From Pseudolactococcus laudensis (GTDB taxonomy: Bacteria > Bacillota > Bacilli > Lactobacillales > Streptococcaceae): a stretch of 37,789 nucleotides of DNA. Positions 26,387-34,472 of the stretch are shown here, piece after piece. Position 1 is the stretch's first letter; every line of letters starts with the position of its first letter. The notes under the pieces are model-generated. The model had not been told where the DNA came from. It ran no database searches and worked only from the letters and a program-made list of their open reading frames with translations. The position numbers were made by a program, and so were the translations under genes. The stretch spans positions 1-37,789 of the forward strand of contig NZ_JACBNY010000018.1 in assembly GCF_013449735.1 (NCBI RefSeq), read 5' to 3'.

Positions 26387-27679
26387 ATGTTAGAACGTTA
26401 TTCCCGCCCTGAAATGTCGGCCATTTGGACTGAAGAAAATAAATATCAAGCTTGGCTTGAAGTTGAGATTTTAGCTGATGAAGCTTGGGCTGAATTAGGT
26501 GAAATTCCCAAAGAAGATGTTGCGAAGATTCGTGAAAAGGCAACATTTGATGTGGATCGGATTCTTGAGATTGAACAAGAAACACGTCATGATGTGGTGG
26601 CCTTTACACGTGCTGTATCCGAAAGTTTAGGTGAAGAACGTAAGTGGGTCCATTATGGATTGACGTCGACTGACGTTGTGGATACGGCTTATGGCTATCT
26701 CTTTAAACAAGCTAATGATATATTGCGTGCTGACCTTGAGCGTTTTACAGCAATTATTGCGGACAAAGCGCGCGAGCATAAATTTACGATTATGATGGGT
26801 CGGACGCATGGTGTGCATGCTGAACCAACAACCTTTGGTTTGAAATTAGCAACTTGGTACTCTGAGATGAAACGTAATATCGAGCGTTTTGAGCATGCTG
26901 CGCGTGGCGTTGAAGCAGGTAAAATTTCAGGGGCTGTTGGTAACTTTGCTAATATTCCGCCATTCGTTGAGCGTTATGTCTGTGACAAACTTGGTATTAC
27001 AGCCCAAGAAATTTCGACTCAAGTTTTACCACGTGATTTGCACGCAGAGTATTTTAGTACTTTAGCGATTATCGCATCATCTATTGAGCGTATGGCGACT
27101 GAAATTCGTGGTTTGCAAAAATCTGAGCAACGTGAAGTAGAGGAATTCTTTGCTAAAGGTCAAAAAGGCAGCTCAGCTATGCCACACAAACGTAATCCAA
27201 TTGGTTCTGAGAACATGACTGGGCTTGCGCGCGTGATTCGTGGGCATGCGGTGACTGCTTATGAAAATATTGCCTTATGGCATGAACGTGATATTTCACA
27301 TAGTTCAGCAGAACGGATTATTACGCCAGATACAACAATCTTGATGAATTATATGTTAAACCGTTTTGGTAATATTGTTAAAAATCTGACTGTTTTCCCT
27401 GAAAATATGATTCGTAACATGAACAGCACATTTGGTTTGATTTACAGCCAACGTGTGATGTTGAAACTCATCGAAAAAGGGATGACACGTGAAACGGCGT
27501 ATGATTTGGTTCAGCCAAAAACAGCTTACTCATGGGACAATCAAGTAGACTTTAAACCGCAACTTTTGTCTGACGAACAAGTCATGTCAGTCTTGACTGA
27601 GGCAGAAATTGATGAGTTATTTGACCCAACTTACTATGCTAGTCGAGTGGACGAAGTCTTTGAGCGGATTGGTTTATAA
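26387..27679 (+). CDS. purB: Adenylosuccinate lyase
   Basis: 430 residues. The enzyme acts twice in purine synthesis, on SAICAR and on adenylosuccinate. The fumarase-superfamily signature loop is [16 protein letters not shown], with the catalytic serine at 262 or 263. The substrate site [13 protein letters not shown] and the [14 protein letters not shown] region (catalytic His) are present. The gene lies 20 bases after purK, with AAAGGAA upstream, so it is the last gene of the pur operon here. No terminator is seen before the kup leader apart from the riboswitch terminator. Confidence 0.96.
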   Translation: MLERYSRPEMSAIWTEENKYQAWLEVEILADEAWAELGEIPKEDVAKIREKATFDVDRILEIEQETRHDVVAFTRAVSESLGEERKWVHYGLTSTDVVDTAYGYLFKQANDILRADLERFTAIIADKAREHKFTIMMGRTHGVHAEPTTFGLKLATWYSEMKRNIERFEHAARGVEAGKISGAVGNFANIPPFVERYVCDKLGITAQEISTQVLPRDLHAEYFSTLAIIASSIERMATEIRGLQKSEQREVEEFFAKGQKGSSAMPHKRNPIGSENMTGLARVIRGHAVTAYENIALWHERDISHSSAERIITPDTTILMNYMLNRFGNIVKNLTVFPENMIRNMNSTFGLIYSQRVMLKLIEKGMTRETAYDLVQPKTAYSWDNQVDFKPQLLSDEQVMSVLTEAEIDELFDPTYYASRVDEVFERIGL

Positions 27680-27758
27680 AATAGTGTAAAATAGTTTAAT
27701 TTGATTAGTGGTTTGTTCTTGACACTGACACACTATACTGTTAAAATTACTCTATTGA

Positions 27759-27872
27759 CTTAAGGGAGTAGCAGGTCGTATACGACTGGATAAATCAACA
27801 TGTCTGTGGTAAGGTGCTTAAATCTAATAAGCATTCCGACCACTGGTTTATCCTTAAATGGCAAGACTTAGG
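27759..27872 (+). ncRNA. yybP-ykoY (Mn2+-sensing) riboswitch in the kup leader
   Basis: Both conserved strands of the family are present: GGAGTAGC (27765-27772) and GCAAGA (27861-27866), closed by P1 CTTAAG (27759-27764) with CTTAGG (27867-27872). Between them are P2, GTCG-TATA-CGAC (27775-27786), and P3, GGATAAA with TTTATCC (27788-27794 / 27847-27853). P3 continues after an internal loop into GTGGT/ACCAC (27806-27810 / 27839-27843) and TGCTTA/TAAGCA. The order and the TGG next to the P3 helix match the Lactococcus yoaB aptamer as I remember it. The extra P4 hairpin of yoaB is missing. The family senses Mn2+ and usually controls Mn exporters. Confidence 0.85.
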
Positions 27873-27918
27873 TGTTCTATATTTCAACAGAAATGATTGG
27901 GACATTTAGGTTTTTTTT
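27867..27918 (+). terminator. Riboswitch-controlled terminator overlapping P1
   Basis: CTTAGGTGTTC (27867-27877) pairs with GGACATTTAGG (27900-27910) over 11 positions, including G-T pairs, and eight T residues follow. The 5' arm reuses the 3' strand of aptamer P1, so the two folds exclude each other. Ligand-stabilised P1 should prevent termination, giving an ON switch. Confidence 0.85.
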
Positions 27919-27951
27919 GCGCCTAAAAATTCCCAGGAGGGGTATTTTAGA

Positions 27952-29916
27952 ATGAAGAAGTTAAATAAGAAATGGTCAGCAGCTGGCCTCTTGATTGCAA
28001 TGGGGATTGTCTACGGTGACATCGGAACCAGTCCGCTTTATGTAATGAAGGGGCTGATAGCAGGTAACCATGGCGAAATTAATGAAGATTTTTTAATTGG
28101 TAGCGTGTCCTTGATTTTTTGGACGATTACCTTACTGACAACAGTAAAATATGTTATGATTGCGCTGAATGCAGATAATAAAGGCGAAGGCGGTATTTTT
28201 TCACTTTACGCGCTTGTTCGGCCTATGGGGAAATTTTTAATTATTCCAGCTATTATTGGTGGTGCGGCTTTACTTGCGGACGGTGTCTTAACACCTGCAG
28301 TGACTGTAACCAGTGCGATAGAAGGTTTACGGACGCTACCGATTTTTACAGAAGTTTTTGGTTATTCACAAGATATAATTGTGATCATCACTTTAGTCAT
28401 TTTATTAATTCTCTTTAGTTTTCAGCGTTTCGGAACGGATACAGTCGGCAAACTATTTGGACCAATTATGTTTCTCTGGTTTACTTTCCTTTTGGTTTCA
28501 GGGTTTGCTAACTTACTACAAGACTTGTCAGTACTGAGAGCCTTAAATCCAGTTTATGGTATTAAGCTATTATTTAGTCCTGACAATCACTTGGGCTTAT
28601 TCATTCTAGGTAATGTTTTTCTTGCCACAACAGGAGCGGAAGCTCTGTATAGTGATTTAGGTCATGTGGGAAAATCCAATATTCATTTGAGTTGGCCTTA
28701 TGTTAAAATCAGTCTGATTATCAATTACTTTGGTCAAGTTGCTTATCTCTTATCAACTGATATTCATCAATTCAAAGAGATGAATCCATTTTTCCAAATG
28801 ATTGCGGATCCTTTGATGCCTTTGGCAGTGCTCTTTGCGACGTTGGCTGCGATTATCGCATCTCAGGCCTTAATCACGGGTTCTTTCACACTTGTCAGCG
28901 AAGCCATGCGCTTGAAAATTCTGCCACGCTTGCATGTCCTTTATCCCGGCAAGAGTCGCAATCAACAATATATTCCAGTTGTGAACTTCTTATTGTGGGT
29001 GACGACGTCTATCGTTGTTATTGTTTTCCAATCGTCTACTAAAATGGAGGCAGCATATGGCCTGTCGATTACGGTGACGATGCTCATGACCACTTTCTTA
29101 CTACATTTTTATCTGAAGACACGTGCCAAGGCATTCTTTGCTATTGCCGTACCGCTTTTCTTTGCAGGTATTGAAATTGTCTTCTTGCTATCAAGCTTGG
29201 ATAAGTTTGTGCATGGTGGATATGTTGCGGTTCTGATTGCGCTTGCGATCATTATGATTATGTATATTTGGTATAAGGGGAGCCAGATTACTGACGGCTT
29301 GGTTGAACATTTACCTGTTAAAAATTATCTATCTCAACTTGACCATTTGAGAAATGACCGTTCACTGCCTATCTTACAAACAAATGTTGTTTATTTGACG
29401 AAATATATGGAGGCAGATGAAATTGATGCACCTATTCTATATTCTATTTTAGACAAGAATCCGAAACGTGCGCATGTATATTGGTTTGTCAACGTCTCAG
29501 TTACGGACGAACCATTTACGAAACAATATGAAATCGACACACTTGGAACAGATTATGTTGTGCTTGTTAAGTTGCACCTAGGCTTTAGAGTTAGTCAAGA
29601 AGTCAACGTTTATCTCCGACAAATTGTAGCAGAATTAATGGCAACGGGTGAAATTAAAAAGCAAGTACAAACTTACTCAATCTCTGAAAACCGTGAAGTC
29701 GGTGACTTCAGATTTGTTTTACTCAATGAAGAACTCTCTCACGCAGGTGAATTATCAAATTGGTCACGATTTATCATGCAAACAAAATTTGCTATTCGTC
29801 AGATAACCGTCACGCCAGCCAAATGGTTCGGCCTCGAGTTCAGTGAAGTGCTAGTCGAGCGGACACCACTCGTCATTGGTGAATATCGCAAACCTAATTT
29901 AGAGAGAATTGATTGA
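27952..29916 (+). CDS. kup: KUP-family potassium uptake protein
   Basis: 654 residues. The N-terminal half and middle hold about 12 membrane helices, beginning [18 protein letters not shown], the hallmark of KUP/HAK transporters. Further landmarks are [14 protein letters not shown] and [18 protein letters not shown]. The C-terminal ~190 residues are a cytosolic domain. The family imports K+ (some members Cs+) with protons, and lactococcal Kup proteins are known targets of c-di-AMP. CAGGAGG lies about 11 bases before the ATG. It is controlled by the riboswitch-terminator just upstream; why a Mn-type sensor should do so is discussed in the findings. Confidence 0.95.
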   Translation: MKKLNKKWSAAGLLIAMGIVYGDIGTSPLYVMKGLIAGNHGEINEDFLIGSVSLIFWTITLLTTVKYVMIALNADNKGEGGIFSLYALVRPMGKFLIIPAIIGGAALLADGVLTPAVTVTSAIEGLRTLPIFTEVFGYSQDIIVIITLVILLILFSFQRFGTDTVGKLFGPIMFLWFTFLLVSGFANLLQDLSVLRALNPVYGIKLLFSPDNHLGLFILGNVFLATTGAEALYSDLGHVGKSNIHLSWPYVKISLIINYFGQVAYLLSTDIHQFKEMNPFFQMIADPLMPLAVLFATLAAIIASQALITGSFTLVSEAMRLKILPRLHVLYPGKSRNQQYIPVVNFLLWVTTSIVVIVFQSSTKMEAAYGLSITVTMLMTTFLLHFYLKTRAKAFFAIAVPLFFAGIEIVFLLSSLDKFVHGGYVAVLIALAIIMIMYIWYKGSQITDGLVEHLPVKNYLSQLDHLRNDRSLPILQTNVVYLTKYMEADEIDAPILYSILDKNPKRAHVYWFVNVSVTDEPFTKQYEIDTLGTDYVVLVKLHLGFRVSQEVNVYLRQIVAELMATGEIKKQVQTYSISENREVGDFRFVLLNEELSHAGELSNWSRFIMQTKFAIRQITVTPAKWFGLEFSEVLVERTPLVIGEYRKPNLERID

Positions 29917-29979
29917 TTCGGCAATCATGAGTAGTTGTTGTTTAATATAAAATCAATTAATTATGACAGGAAGTCATTT

Positions 29980-30755
29980 ATGATAAATGAAAAAAGTGCC
30001 AAGGGTCGTAAAGAAATTGTAGTAACTCTGAAAAGGTTACACGACCAGTCAAACCTTGGACAACTGATGTGCAACGTTTTTTGACCTATATGACGGTTGA
30101 AAAACAAGTATCTTTTGTCCCCAAGCCAATGGGTATCGATGATAATGGAAATGAAATGGTGTCATTTTTAGCTGGAGAAGTCTTCGATTATCCACTTCCT
30201 AACCAATTATTATCAGACACATCTATTGATTCTGCTGCGAATCTTTTGAGAAAATTTCATGATGTGAGTGCTGATTACTTATCTCAATTGACAGGTAATG
30301 AAAAATGGCTGTTCAAATGCCATATGTCACAAGAAGTAATGTGTCATAATGATTTTGCGCCTTATAATGTGACAACGAGAAATGGTCTAGCTACTGGATT
30401 GATTGATTTTGATACCTTATGTCCTGGTACACGACTTTGGGATGTTGTCTATGGTGCTTATCGTTGGGTACCAGTATATTCAGAAGAGTTTCAACTTGAT
30501 TTCAAAGGGAAGTGCTCGCGATTACAACGCTTTTTACAAGCTTACGGTTTAGAAAAAGAGAGCTATCCAAAAGTTATTTCTTGTATGATTGAGCGATTGC
30601 AACTTTTGATTCAATTTATGATATCGTCAGCAGCGAAAGGTGAAGAAAATTTTCAAAATGATATTGAGCAAGGCAATATTGAAAAATACGAAGCAGATAT
30701 TCGATATTTAAGAGAAAATGAGCTGAGAATTTTATCAGAGATAGGAGTTGCGTGA
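29980..30755 (+). pseudogene. APH-family phosphotransferase with an N-terminal frameshift
   Basis: A good start exists at ATG 29980, with ACAGGAAG 7 bases upstream, reading MINEKSAKGRKEIVV. The homologous continuation NSEKVTRPVKPWTTDVQRFL is in another frame from about 30024. That frame is blocked upstream by a TAA at 30009-30011, and the start frame runs into a TGA near 30075. A net shift of one or two bases lies between 30012 and 30024. The rest is intact: the catalytic loop MCHNDFAPYN and the DFG-like LIDFDTLCPG of APH/choline-kinase folds. A start at GTG 30069 would give 228 residues without the nucleotide-binding part. Its end overlaps the GNAT gene. It is either a pseudogene or a sequencing error. 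Substrate unknown. Confidence 0.8.
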
Positions 30756-31294
30756 TTACAAAACTAAGTAGTGATGAGATTAGCTTAAGAAAATTAAATG
30801 TCGATGACCTCTTGCCCTTATGGCATATCGCTTACGGTCAAAAGGACCCCGAATGGATGAGGTGGAATGGGCCATATTTTAATGATCCTGTCTACACATG
30901 GGAGGAATTTCAGCAATTATCTATCAACTATCTTGACAATGATTTTCGTTATGGCGTTTTTGTTCACGAGCAATTGATAGGCATTGTTTCTGCTTATTAT
31001 GAAGATGGTGAATTACAAAAGTGGCTGGAAATTGGCATCGTTTTATATGATGAAGGTATCTGGGGCAAAAATATTGGAACGCGTGCTATGAAAATTTGGA
31101 TCAATCATTTATTTGAAATGAATGACCTACCACATATTGGTTTTACAACTTGGTCGGGTAATCTAGGGATGATTCGGCTTGGTCAAAAAATTGGTATGAC
31201 TGAAGAAGGCAGGGTTCGCAAGGTTCGTTTTTGGCAAAATCAATATTGGGATTCGGTTAAGTATGGTATCTTGAGAGAAGAATGGTCAGATTAG
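30752..31294 (+). CDS. GNAT-family N-acetyltransferase (RimJ/RimL type)
   Basis: 180 residues from a GTG that overlaps the phosphotransferase stop (GTGA), with AGGAG 5 bases upstream. The fold pattern fits acetyl-CoA-dependent GNATs: the start ISLRKLNVDDLLPLW, the central strand EIGIVLYDEGIWGKNIGTRAM (the acetyl-CoA loop, normally Q/R-x-x-G-x-G/A, reads KNIGTR), and the C-terminal HIGFTTWSGNLGMIRLGQKIGMTEEGRVRK. The substrate may be a protein N-terminus or a small amine. Pairing with an APH-like gene hints at a resistance or detoxification origin, which is only an inference. Confidence 0.85.
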   Translation: MITKLSSDEISLRKLNVDDLLPLWHIAYGQKDPEWMRWNGPYFNDPVYTWEEFQQLSINYLDNDFRYGVFVHEQLIGIVSAYYEDGELQKWLEIGIVLYDEGIWGKNIGTRAMKIWINHLFEMNDLPHIGFTTWSGNLGMIRLGQKIGMTEEGRVRKVRFWQNQYWDSVKYGILREEWSD

Positions 31295-31342
31295 AGTCTT
31301 TAAAATAAAAATAGTAATCTGAGATAAAAGGTCTAGATAAAT

Positions 31343-31387
31343 AAAAAGTCGAACTAACAATCAATTTGATTGTTAGTTCGACTTTTT
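31343..31387. terminator. Very long hairpin, bidirectional terminator
   Basis: A 22-bp perfect stem starting AAAAAGTCGAACTAAC, with almost no loop, has A residues on the left and T residues on the right. It ends the GNAT transcript and could also stop transcription arriving from scrR on the other strand. Confidence 0.88.
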
Positions 31388-31467
31388 TCAATCAGCAATT
31401 TATCAATAATTCTAAACTATTTTCTGTAAACTTGATTTAGCTGTTTTTCAATAGAAATAGCATTTTT

Positions 31468-31711
31468 CCGATTTCGTGCGAGAATGAAGATTATTCGACG
31501 AATTTCGAATTGTTTTCCAGAAAGATTACCGATTTCGCACGAAAATGAGGATTATCCGACGAATTTCGTATTGTTTCTCAGAAAGATTACCGATTTCGCA
31601 CGAAAATGAAGATTATTCGACGAATTTCGTATTGTTTCTCAGAAAGATTACCGATTTCGCACGAAAATGAGGATTATTCGACCAATCTCGAATTGTTTCT
31701 CAAAATTGATT
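31468..31711. repeat. Four tandem repeats of 61 bp
   Basis: Copies start with CCGATTTCG at 31468, 31529, 31590 and 31651, exactly 61 bases apart. Copies 2 and 3 are nearly identical; the first and last have diverged. Each unit contains two dyads, ATTTCG-CA-CGAAAAT and ATTCG-A-CGAAT, rich in CG steps in an AT-rich setting. The period is not a multiple of three and the stretch has no long ORF, so it is not coding. It lies between the GNAT terminator and the 3' end of scrR. Function unknown. Confidence 0.9.
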
Positions 31712-31791
31712 ATGATGCTTTACATTCTTTATAAAATGACACAGAAATGGGCTACGAACTATCTCTGATGTTAATCGAAAGTGTTCATAGA

Positions 31792-32748
31792 TTATTTTTT
31801 CAATGTCACTGGTAGGACGTAGTTAGCTTGAGGTGTAAACTGTTTATCCTCAATTTTTTGAATTAGAATCTTAACCATAAGTTCTGCTAAATCGTCAATA
31901 GGCTGTACAATGGTTGATAAACTTGGCATGAAACTCTGGATAACCTGTGTGCCATCGTAACCGACAACTTTGAGATTATCTAAATGACCAGTGGTTGCAA
32001 GATTCTGAACAATGACAGCGGTCAAATCATCTGAACAAAAAATGCCGTCAGGTTGTTGCTCAACTAAAAACTGGTGAATGCTCTGACGTTTTTGATTAAG
32101 GTCACTTTCTCTTGGGAGATAATGAATCAGTGGTGTGAGGTGTCGTTCTGCCATCATGGTTTGATAGCCCAATCGTCGATTTTCTGTTGGGCTAATGGTA
32201 TCAGAGACACCTGCGACCATAGCAATTTTGCGGCAGCCTTGCTCATAAAGATATTCGGTTGCAAGTTTACCACCTGCCAAATTATCAGAAGAAACAATAG
32301 GGATGCCATCCGCCAAATAACGGTCGAAAGCAACAATGGCTAGATTATCATTTTCATATTCATGAATTTCTTTGTTATGAGAACTGGTAATGATGCCATC
32401 AACCTGATTGGCCATGAGCATGCTCAGGTAGGCGCGTTCTTTTACAGGATCGTTCTCACTGTCGCATAAAATCGCCTTGTAGCCCCGAGCAAAGAGTTTG
32501 GACTCAATTGCATGAATGATTTCGCCATAAAAAGGATAAGCAACAGAAGGAAAGATTAACCCAATCAGCTGGGATTTTTTACCTTGTAGTGAGCGTGCCA
32601 TGGCGTTGGGTTGATAGTTCAATTCCCGCATAGCCGCATGAACACGGTCAATCGTTTTTTGAGATAAAGACCCTCGCATATTAATCACGCGAGAAACAGT
32701 TGTGGGAGTGACGCCAGCAATTTTTGCGACATCGTTTAAATTTGCCAT
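31792..32748 (-). CDS. scrR: LacI-family sucrose operon repressor
   Basis: 318 residues. The N-terminal LacI helix-turn-helix reads MANLNDVAKIAGVTPTTVSRVIN, followed by the hinge YQPNAMARSLQGKK and a periplasmic-binding-like effector domain. It lies 38 bases downstream of scrB on the same strand, so scrB-scrR are co-transcribed. Its probable operators are the TCAAACG-type palindromes between scrB and scrA. In this family the inducer is usually sucrose-6-phosphate or fructose. No strong ribosome site stands before the ATG. It could instead be named for another sugar, but the genes on both sides make sucrose the best reading. Confidence 0.9.
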   Translation of the reverse strand: MANLNDVAKIAGVTPTTVSRVINMRGSLSQKTIDRVHAAMRELNYQPNAMARSLQGKKSQLIGLIFPSVAYPFYGEIIHAIESKLFARGYKAILCDSENDPVKERAYLSMLMANQVDGIITSSHNKEIHEYENDNLAIVAFDRYLADGIPIVSSDNLAGGKLATEYLYEQGCRKIAMVAGVSDTISPTENRRLGYQTMMAERHLTPLIHYLPRESDLNQKRQSIHQFLVEQQPDGIFCSDDLTAVIVQNLATTGHLDNLKVVGYDGTQVIQSFMPSLSTIVQPIDDLAELMVKILIQKIEDKQFTPQANYVLPVTLKK

Positions 32749-32786
32749 AAATTTACTTGATTGAGCATGAAATACTCAATTTATCC

Positions 32787-34265
32787 TTATTTTTTTAGTT
32801 GCCAGATAGTAGCAGGTAAGCTGTTTTTGGCGAACAAATAAGTGTTTTCTGGCACTGTGAAGATACGGCTAGACATGACCTTTTCACCATCGTTAACAAA
32901 AATTTCAAGTGACGATGTATCCGCAAAGATATTAAGTTTCGCCTTGCCAGGTGTGAACTGCGTCGAACGCGTCACACCATAATTTTCAGACCAGCTAACA
33001 GGAAGATTTGCTCTATTAAGTTCTATTTTACCATTTTTCACATCTATTTTGAGCGAAACATGAGAAGAATTATCATCATTTGCAAAAAGATAGAGTTCAT
33101 TTTCTTCATCTTGTCTAAGCTCAATTTCAAGTTCATAACTATTACTGTCAATGGTAGTGGCAACTTCTGACAGCGTAATGTTTTGTTTTTCGTGGCGTAA
33201 TGATATAGTCTCTACAACTGGATATTGGTAAAGTTGACCATTTTTGAGGGTTAACTCTTTAACTAGACTGAGCATACCCTGCCAACCGTCAGCTTGTGAT
33301 GGCACATCCAGATCAGGTAAGCCTAACCAAGAAGAGGCAAGCACTCGACCATCAGGGGCGTTGAAAGCTTGGGTCGCATAGACTTCAAAGCCATCATCTA
33401 GATTATGAAGTTTTCCTGCCTGTGTTAGCGTAGCAGATTCGACATCAAAATCATCCGCAATAACATACATATTTGGAAAGACATTATCGTAGTCAGCGAT
33501 AGACTTGTCAAGACCTTGTGGGCAAAATAGGAGAACTGGTTTTTTGTCAATAAAGACAAGATTAGGGCATTCAATCATATAGCCCATTTCCTCTTGGGCA
33601 AACTGGAGTTGTCCTTTGTAATCCCAAGCGGTTAAACTGTCGTTAGTTGCCTGAGCTAAGACGACTGTTCCTTTTTCTTCGCACGTTTGTGCGCCGATGA
33701 TCGCAAATTTATGACCATGTGTATCAAAGATCATTGGGTCACGGAAATGATCAGTATAGCCTTCTGGTGTTCTAAGTAGTGGGGCATCAAATTTATGGAT
33801 GTCGCCTGTTTGTGTGTAAATGGCACCATTTTGATAAGCGTCCCGAGAATTATTTTCGCCGCGCGTGTTGCCAGTGTAGAATAGGAAGAGCTCTTTTTCA
33901 GAAAGTGGCAAGGCAGAGCCAGAATAAGCACCGTGTGAATCAAAAATGGTATCAGGGAAGAGTTTAAGCCCTTCATCTGTCCAATGAATCAAGTCGGGTG
34001 ATGTCATGAGTGCCCAAGATTTAATGCCGTGAACCGGACCATAGGGAAAGACTTGGTAAAATAAATGATATTTACCATTGAAGAAAGAGAAACCATTAGG
34101 ATCATTAAGGAGTCCTGTTTTGGGTTGGATATGGTAGGTATTTTTATAAGCTGAAGTATCGACAGCAGTTGTGAGCGCTGTTGCGTAATCAGCAGAGTAG
34201 TCTGCATAGGGGCGATAACGCTCTGCAGAAGTCCAGGGTTTTGTATAATCTGTTTTAGTCATCAT
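32787..34265 (-). CDS. scrB: Sucrose-6-phosphate hydrolase (GH32)
   Basis: 492 residues from the ATG at 34265; a TTG two codons upstream is also in frame. The enzyme splits sucrose-6-phosphate to glucose-6-phosphate and fructose. GH32 active-site residues are present: nucleophile D55 in LLNDPNGF, D176 in HFRDPM, and acid/base E232 in MIECPN. The C-terminal beta-sandwich follows. The start codon lies 6 bases after the TATAAT of its promoter, so the transcript would begin at the ATG with no ribosome site. It is divergent from scrA and followed by scrR. Confidence 0.94.
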   Translation of the reverse strand: MMTKTDYTKPWTSAERYRPYADYSADYATALTTAVDTSAYKNTYHIQPKTGLLNDPNGFSFFNGKYHLFYQVFPYGPVHGIKSWALMTSPDLIHWTDEGLKLFPDTIFDSHGAYSGSALPLSEKELFLFYTGNTRGENNSRDAYQNGAIYTQTGDIHKFDAPLLRTPEGYTDHFRDPMIFDTHGHKFAIIGAQTCEEKGTVVLAQATNDSLTAWDYKGQLQFAQEEMGYMIECPNLVFIDKKPVLLFCPQGLDKSIADYDNVFPNMYVIADDFDVESATLTQAGKLHNLDDGFEVYATQAFNAPDGRVLASSWLGLPDLDVPSQADGWQGMLSLVKELTLKNGQLYQYPVVETISLRHEKQNITLSEVATTIDSNSYELEIELRQDEENELYLFANDDNSSHVSLKIDVKNGKIELNRANLPVSWSENYGVTRSTQFTPGKAKLNIFADTSSLEIFVNDGEKVMSSRIFTVPENTYLFAKNSLPATIWQLKK

Positions 34266-34271
34266 AGTCAA

Positions 34272-34300
34272 ATTATAAAGTAAAAAAATTTCTATGTCAA
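34272..34300 (-). promoter_or_regulatory. Leftward promoter of scrB-scrR
   Basis: On the minus strand TTGACA (plus-strand 34295-34300), 17 bases, TATAAT (plus-strand 34272-34277): both hexamers are perfect. The predicted start coincides with the ATG at 34265. Confidence 0.9.
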
Positions 34301-34310
34301 ACGCTTGACA
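34295..34310. promoter_or_regulatory. Operator-like palindrome shared by both scr promoters
   Basis: TGTCAAACGCTTGACA. Its left half is the -35 box of scrB (minus strand) and its right half is the -35 box of scrA (plus strand). A LacI-family repressor bound here would block both directions at once. A second TGTCAAACGTTTAA copy lies at 34349-34362. Confidence 0.8.
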
Positions 34311-34333
34311 ATATTTTTAGAACAAGTTATAAT
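34305..34333 (+). promoter_or_regulatory. Rightward promoter of scrA
   Basis: TTGACA (34305-34310), 17 bases, TATAAT (34328-34333), both perfect. The predicted start is near 34340, inside the cre site, leaving a leader of about 130 bases before scrA. Confidence 0.9.
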
Positions 34334-34339
34334 TTAAAA

Positions 34340-34362
34340 TGTAAACGGTGTCAAACGTTTAA
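34340..34362. promoter_or_regulatory. CcpA cre site overlapping a second ScrR-type operator
   Basis: TGTAAACGGTGTCA (34340-34353) fits the cre consensus TGWNANCGNTNWCA at every position and sits on the scrA start. TGTCAAACGTTTAA (34349-34362) overlaps it by five bases. This predicts catabolite repression of scrA by CcpA together with sucrose-specific repression. Confidence 0.8.
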
Positions 34363-34472
34363 TAATTTGATGTCGTATTGAAATTATTTTAGGTGACCAT
34401 TGACTTTTAGTTGATAGCTTTGAACAGCAATCACTCGAAAAGACCATGCGAACAATTTGAAGGGGAATTCCT

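Noticed and set aside
27680-27951. c-di-AMP (ydaO) riboswitch in the kup leader, the usual expectation for a Kup gene
   Set aside because: The conserved strands and helices are those of the yybP-ykoY family, and the ydaO pseudo-symmetric core is not seen.
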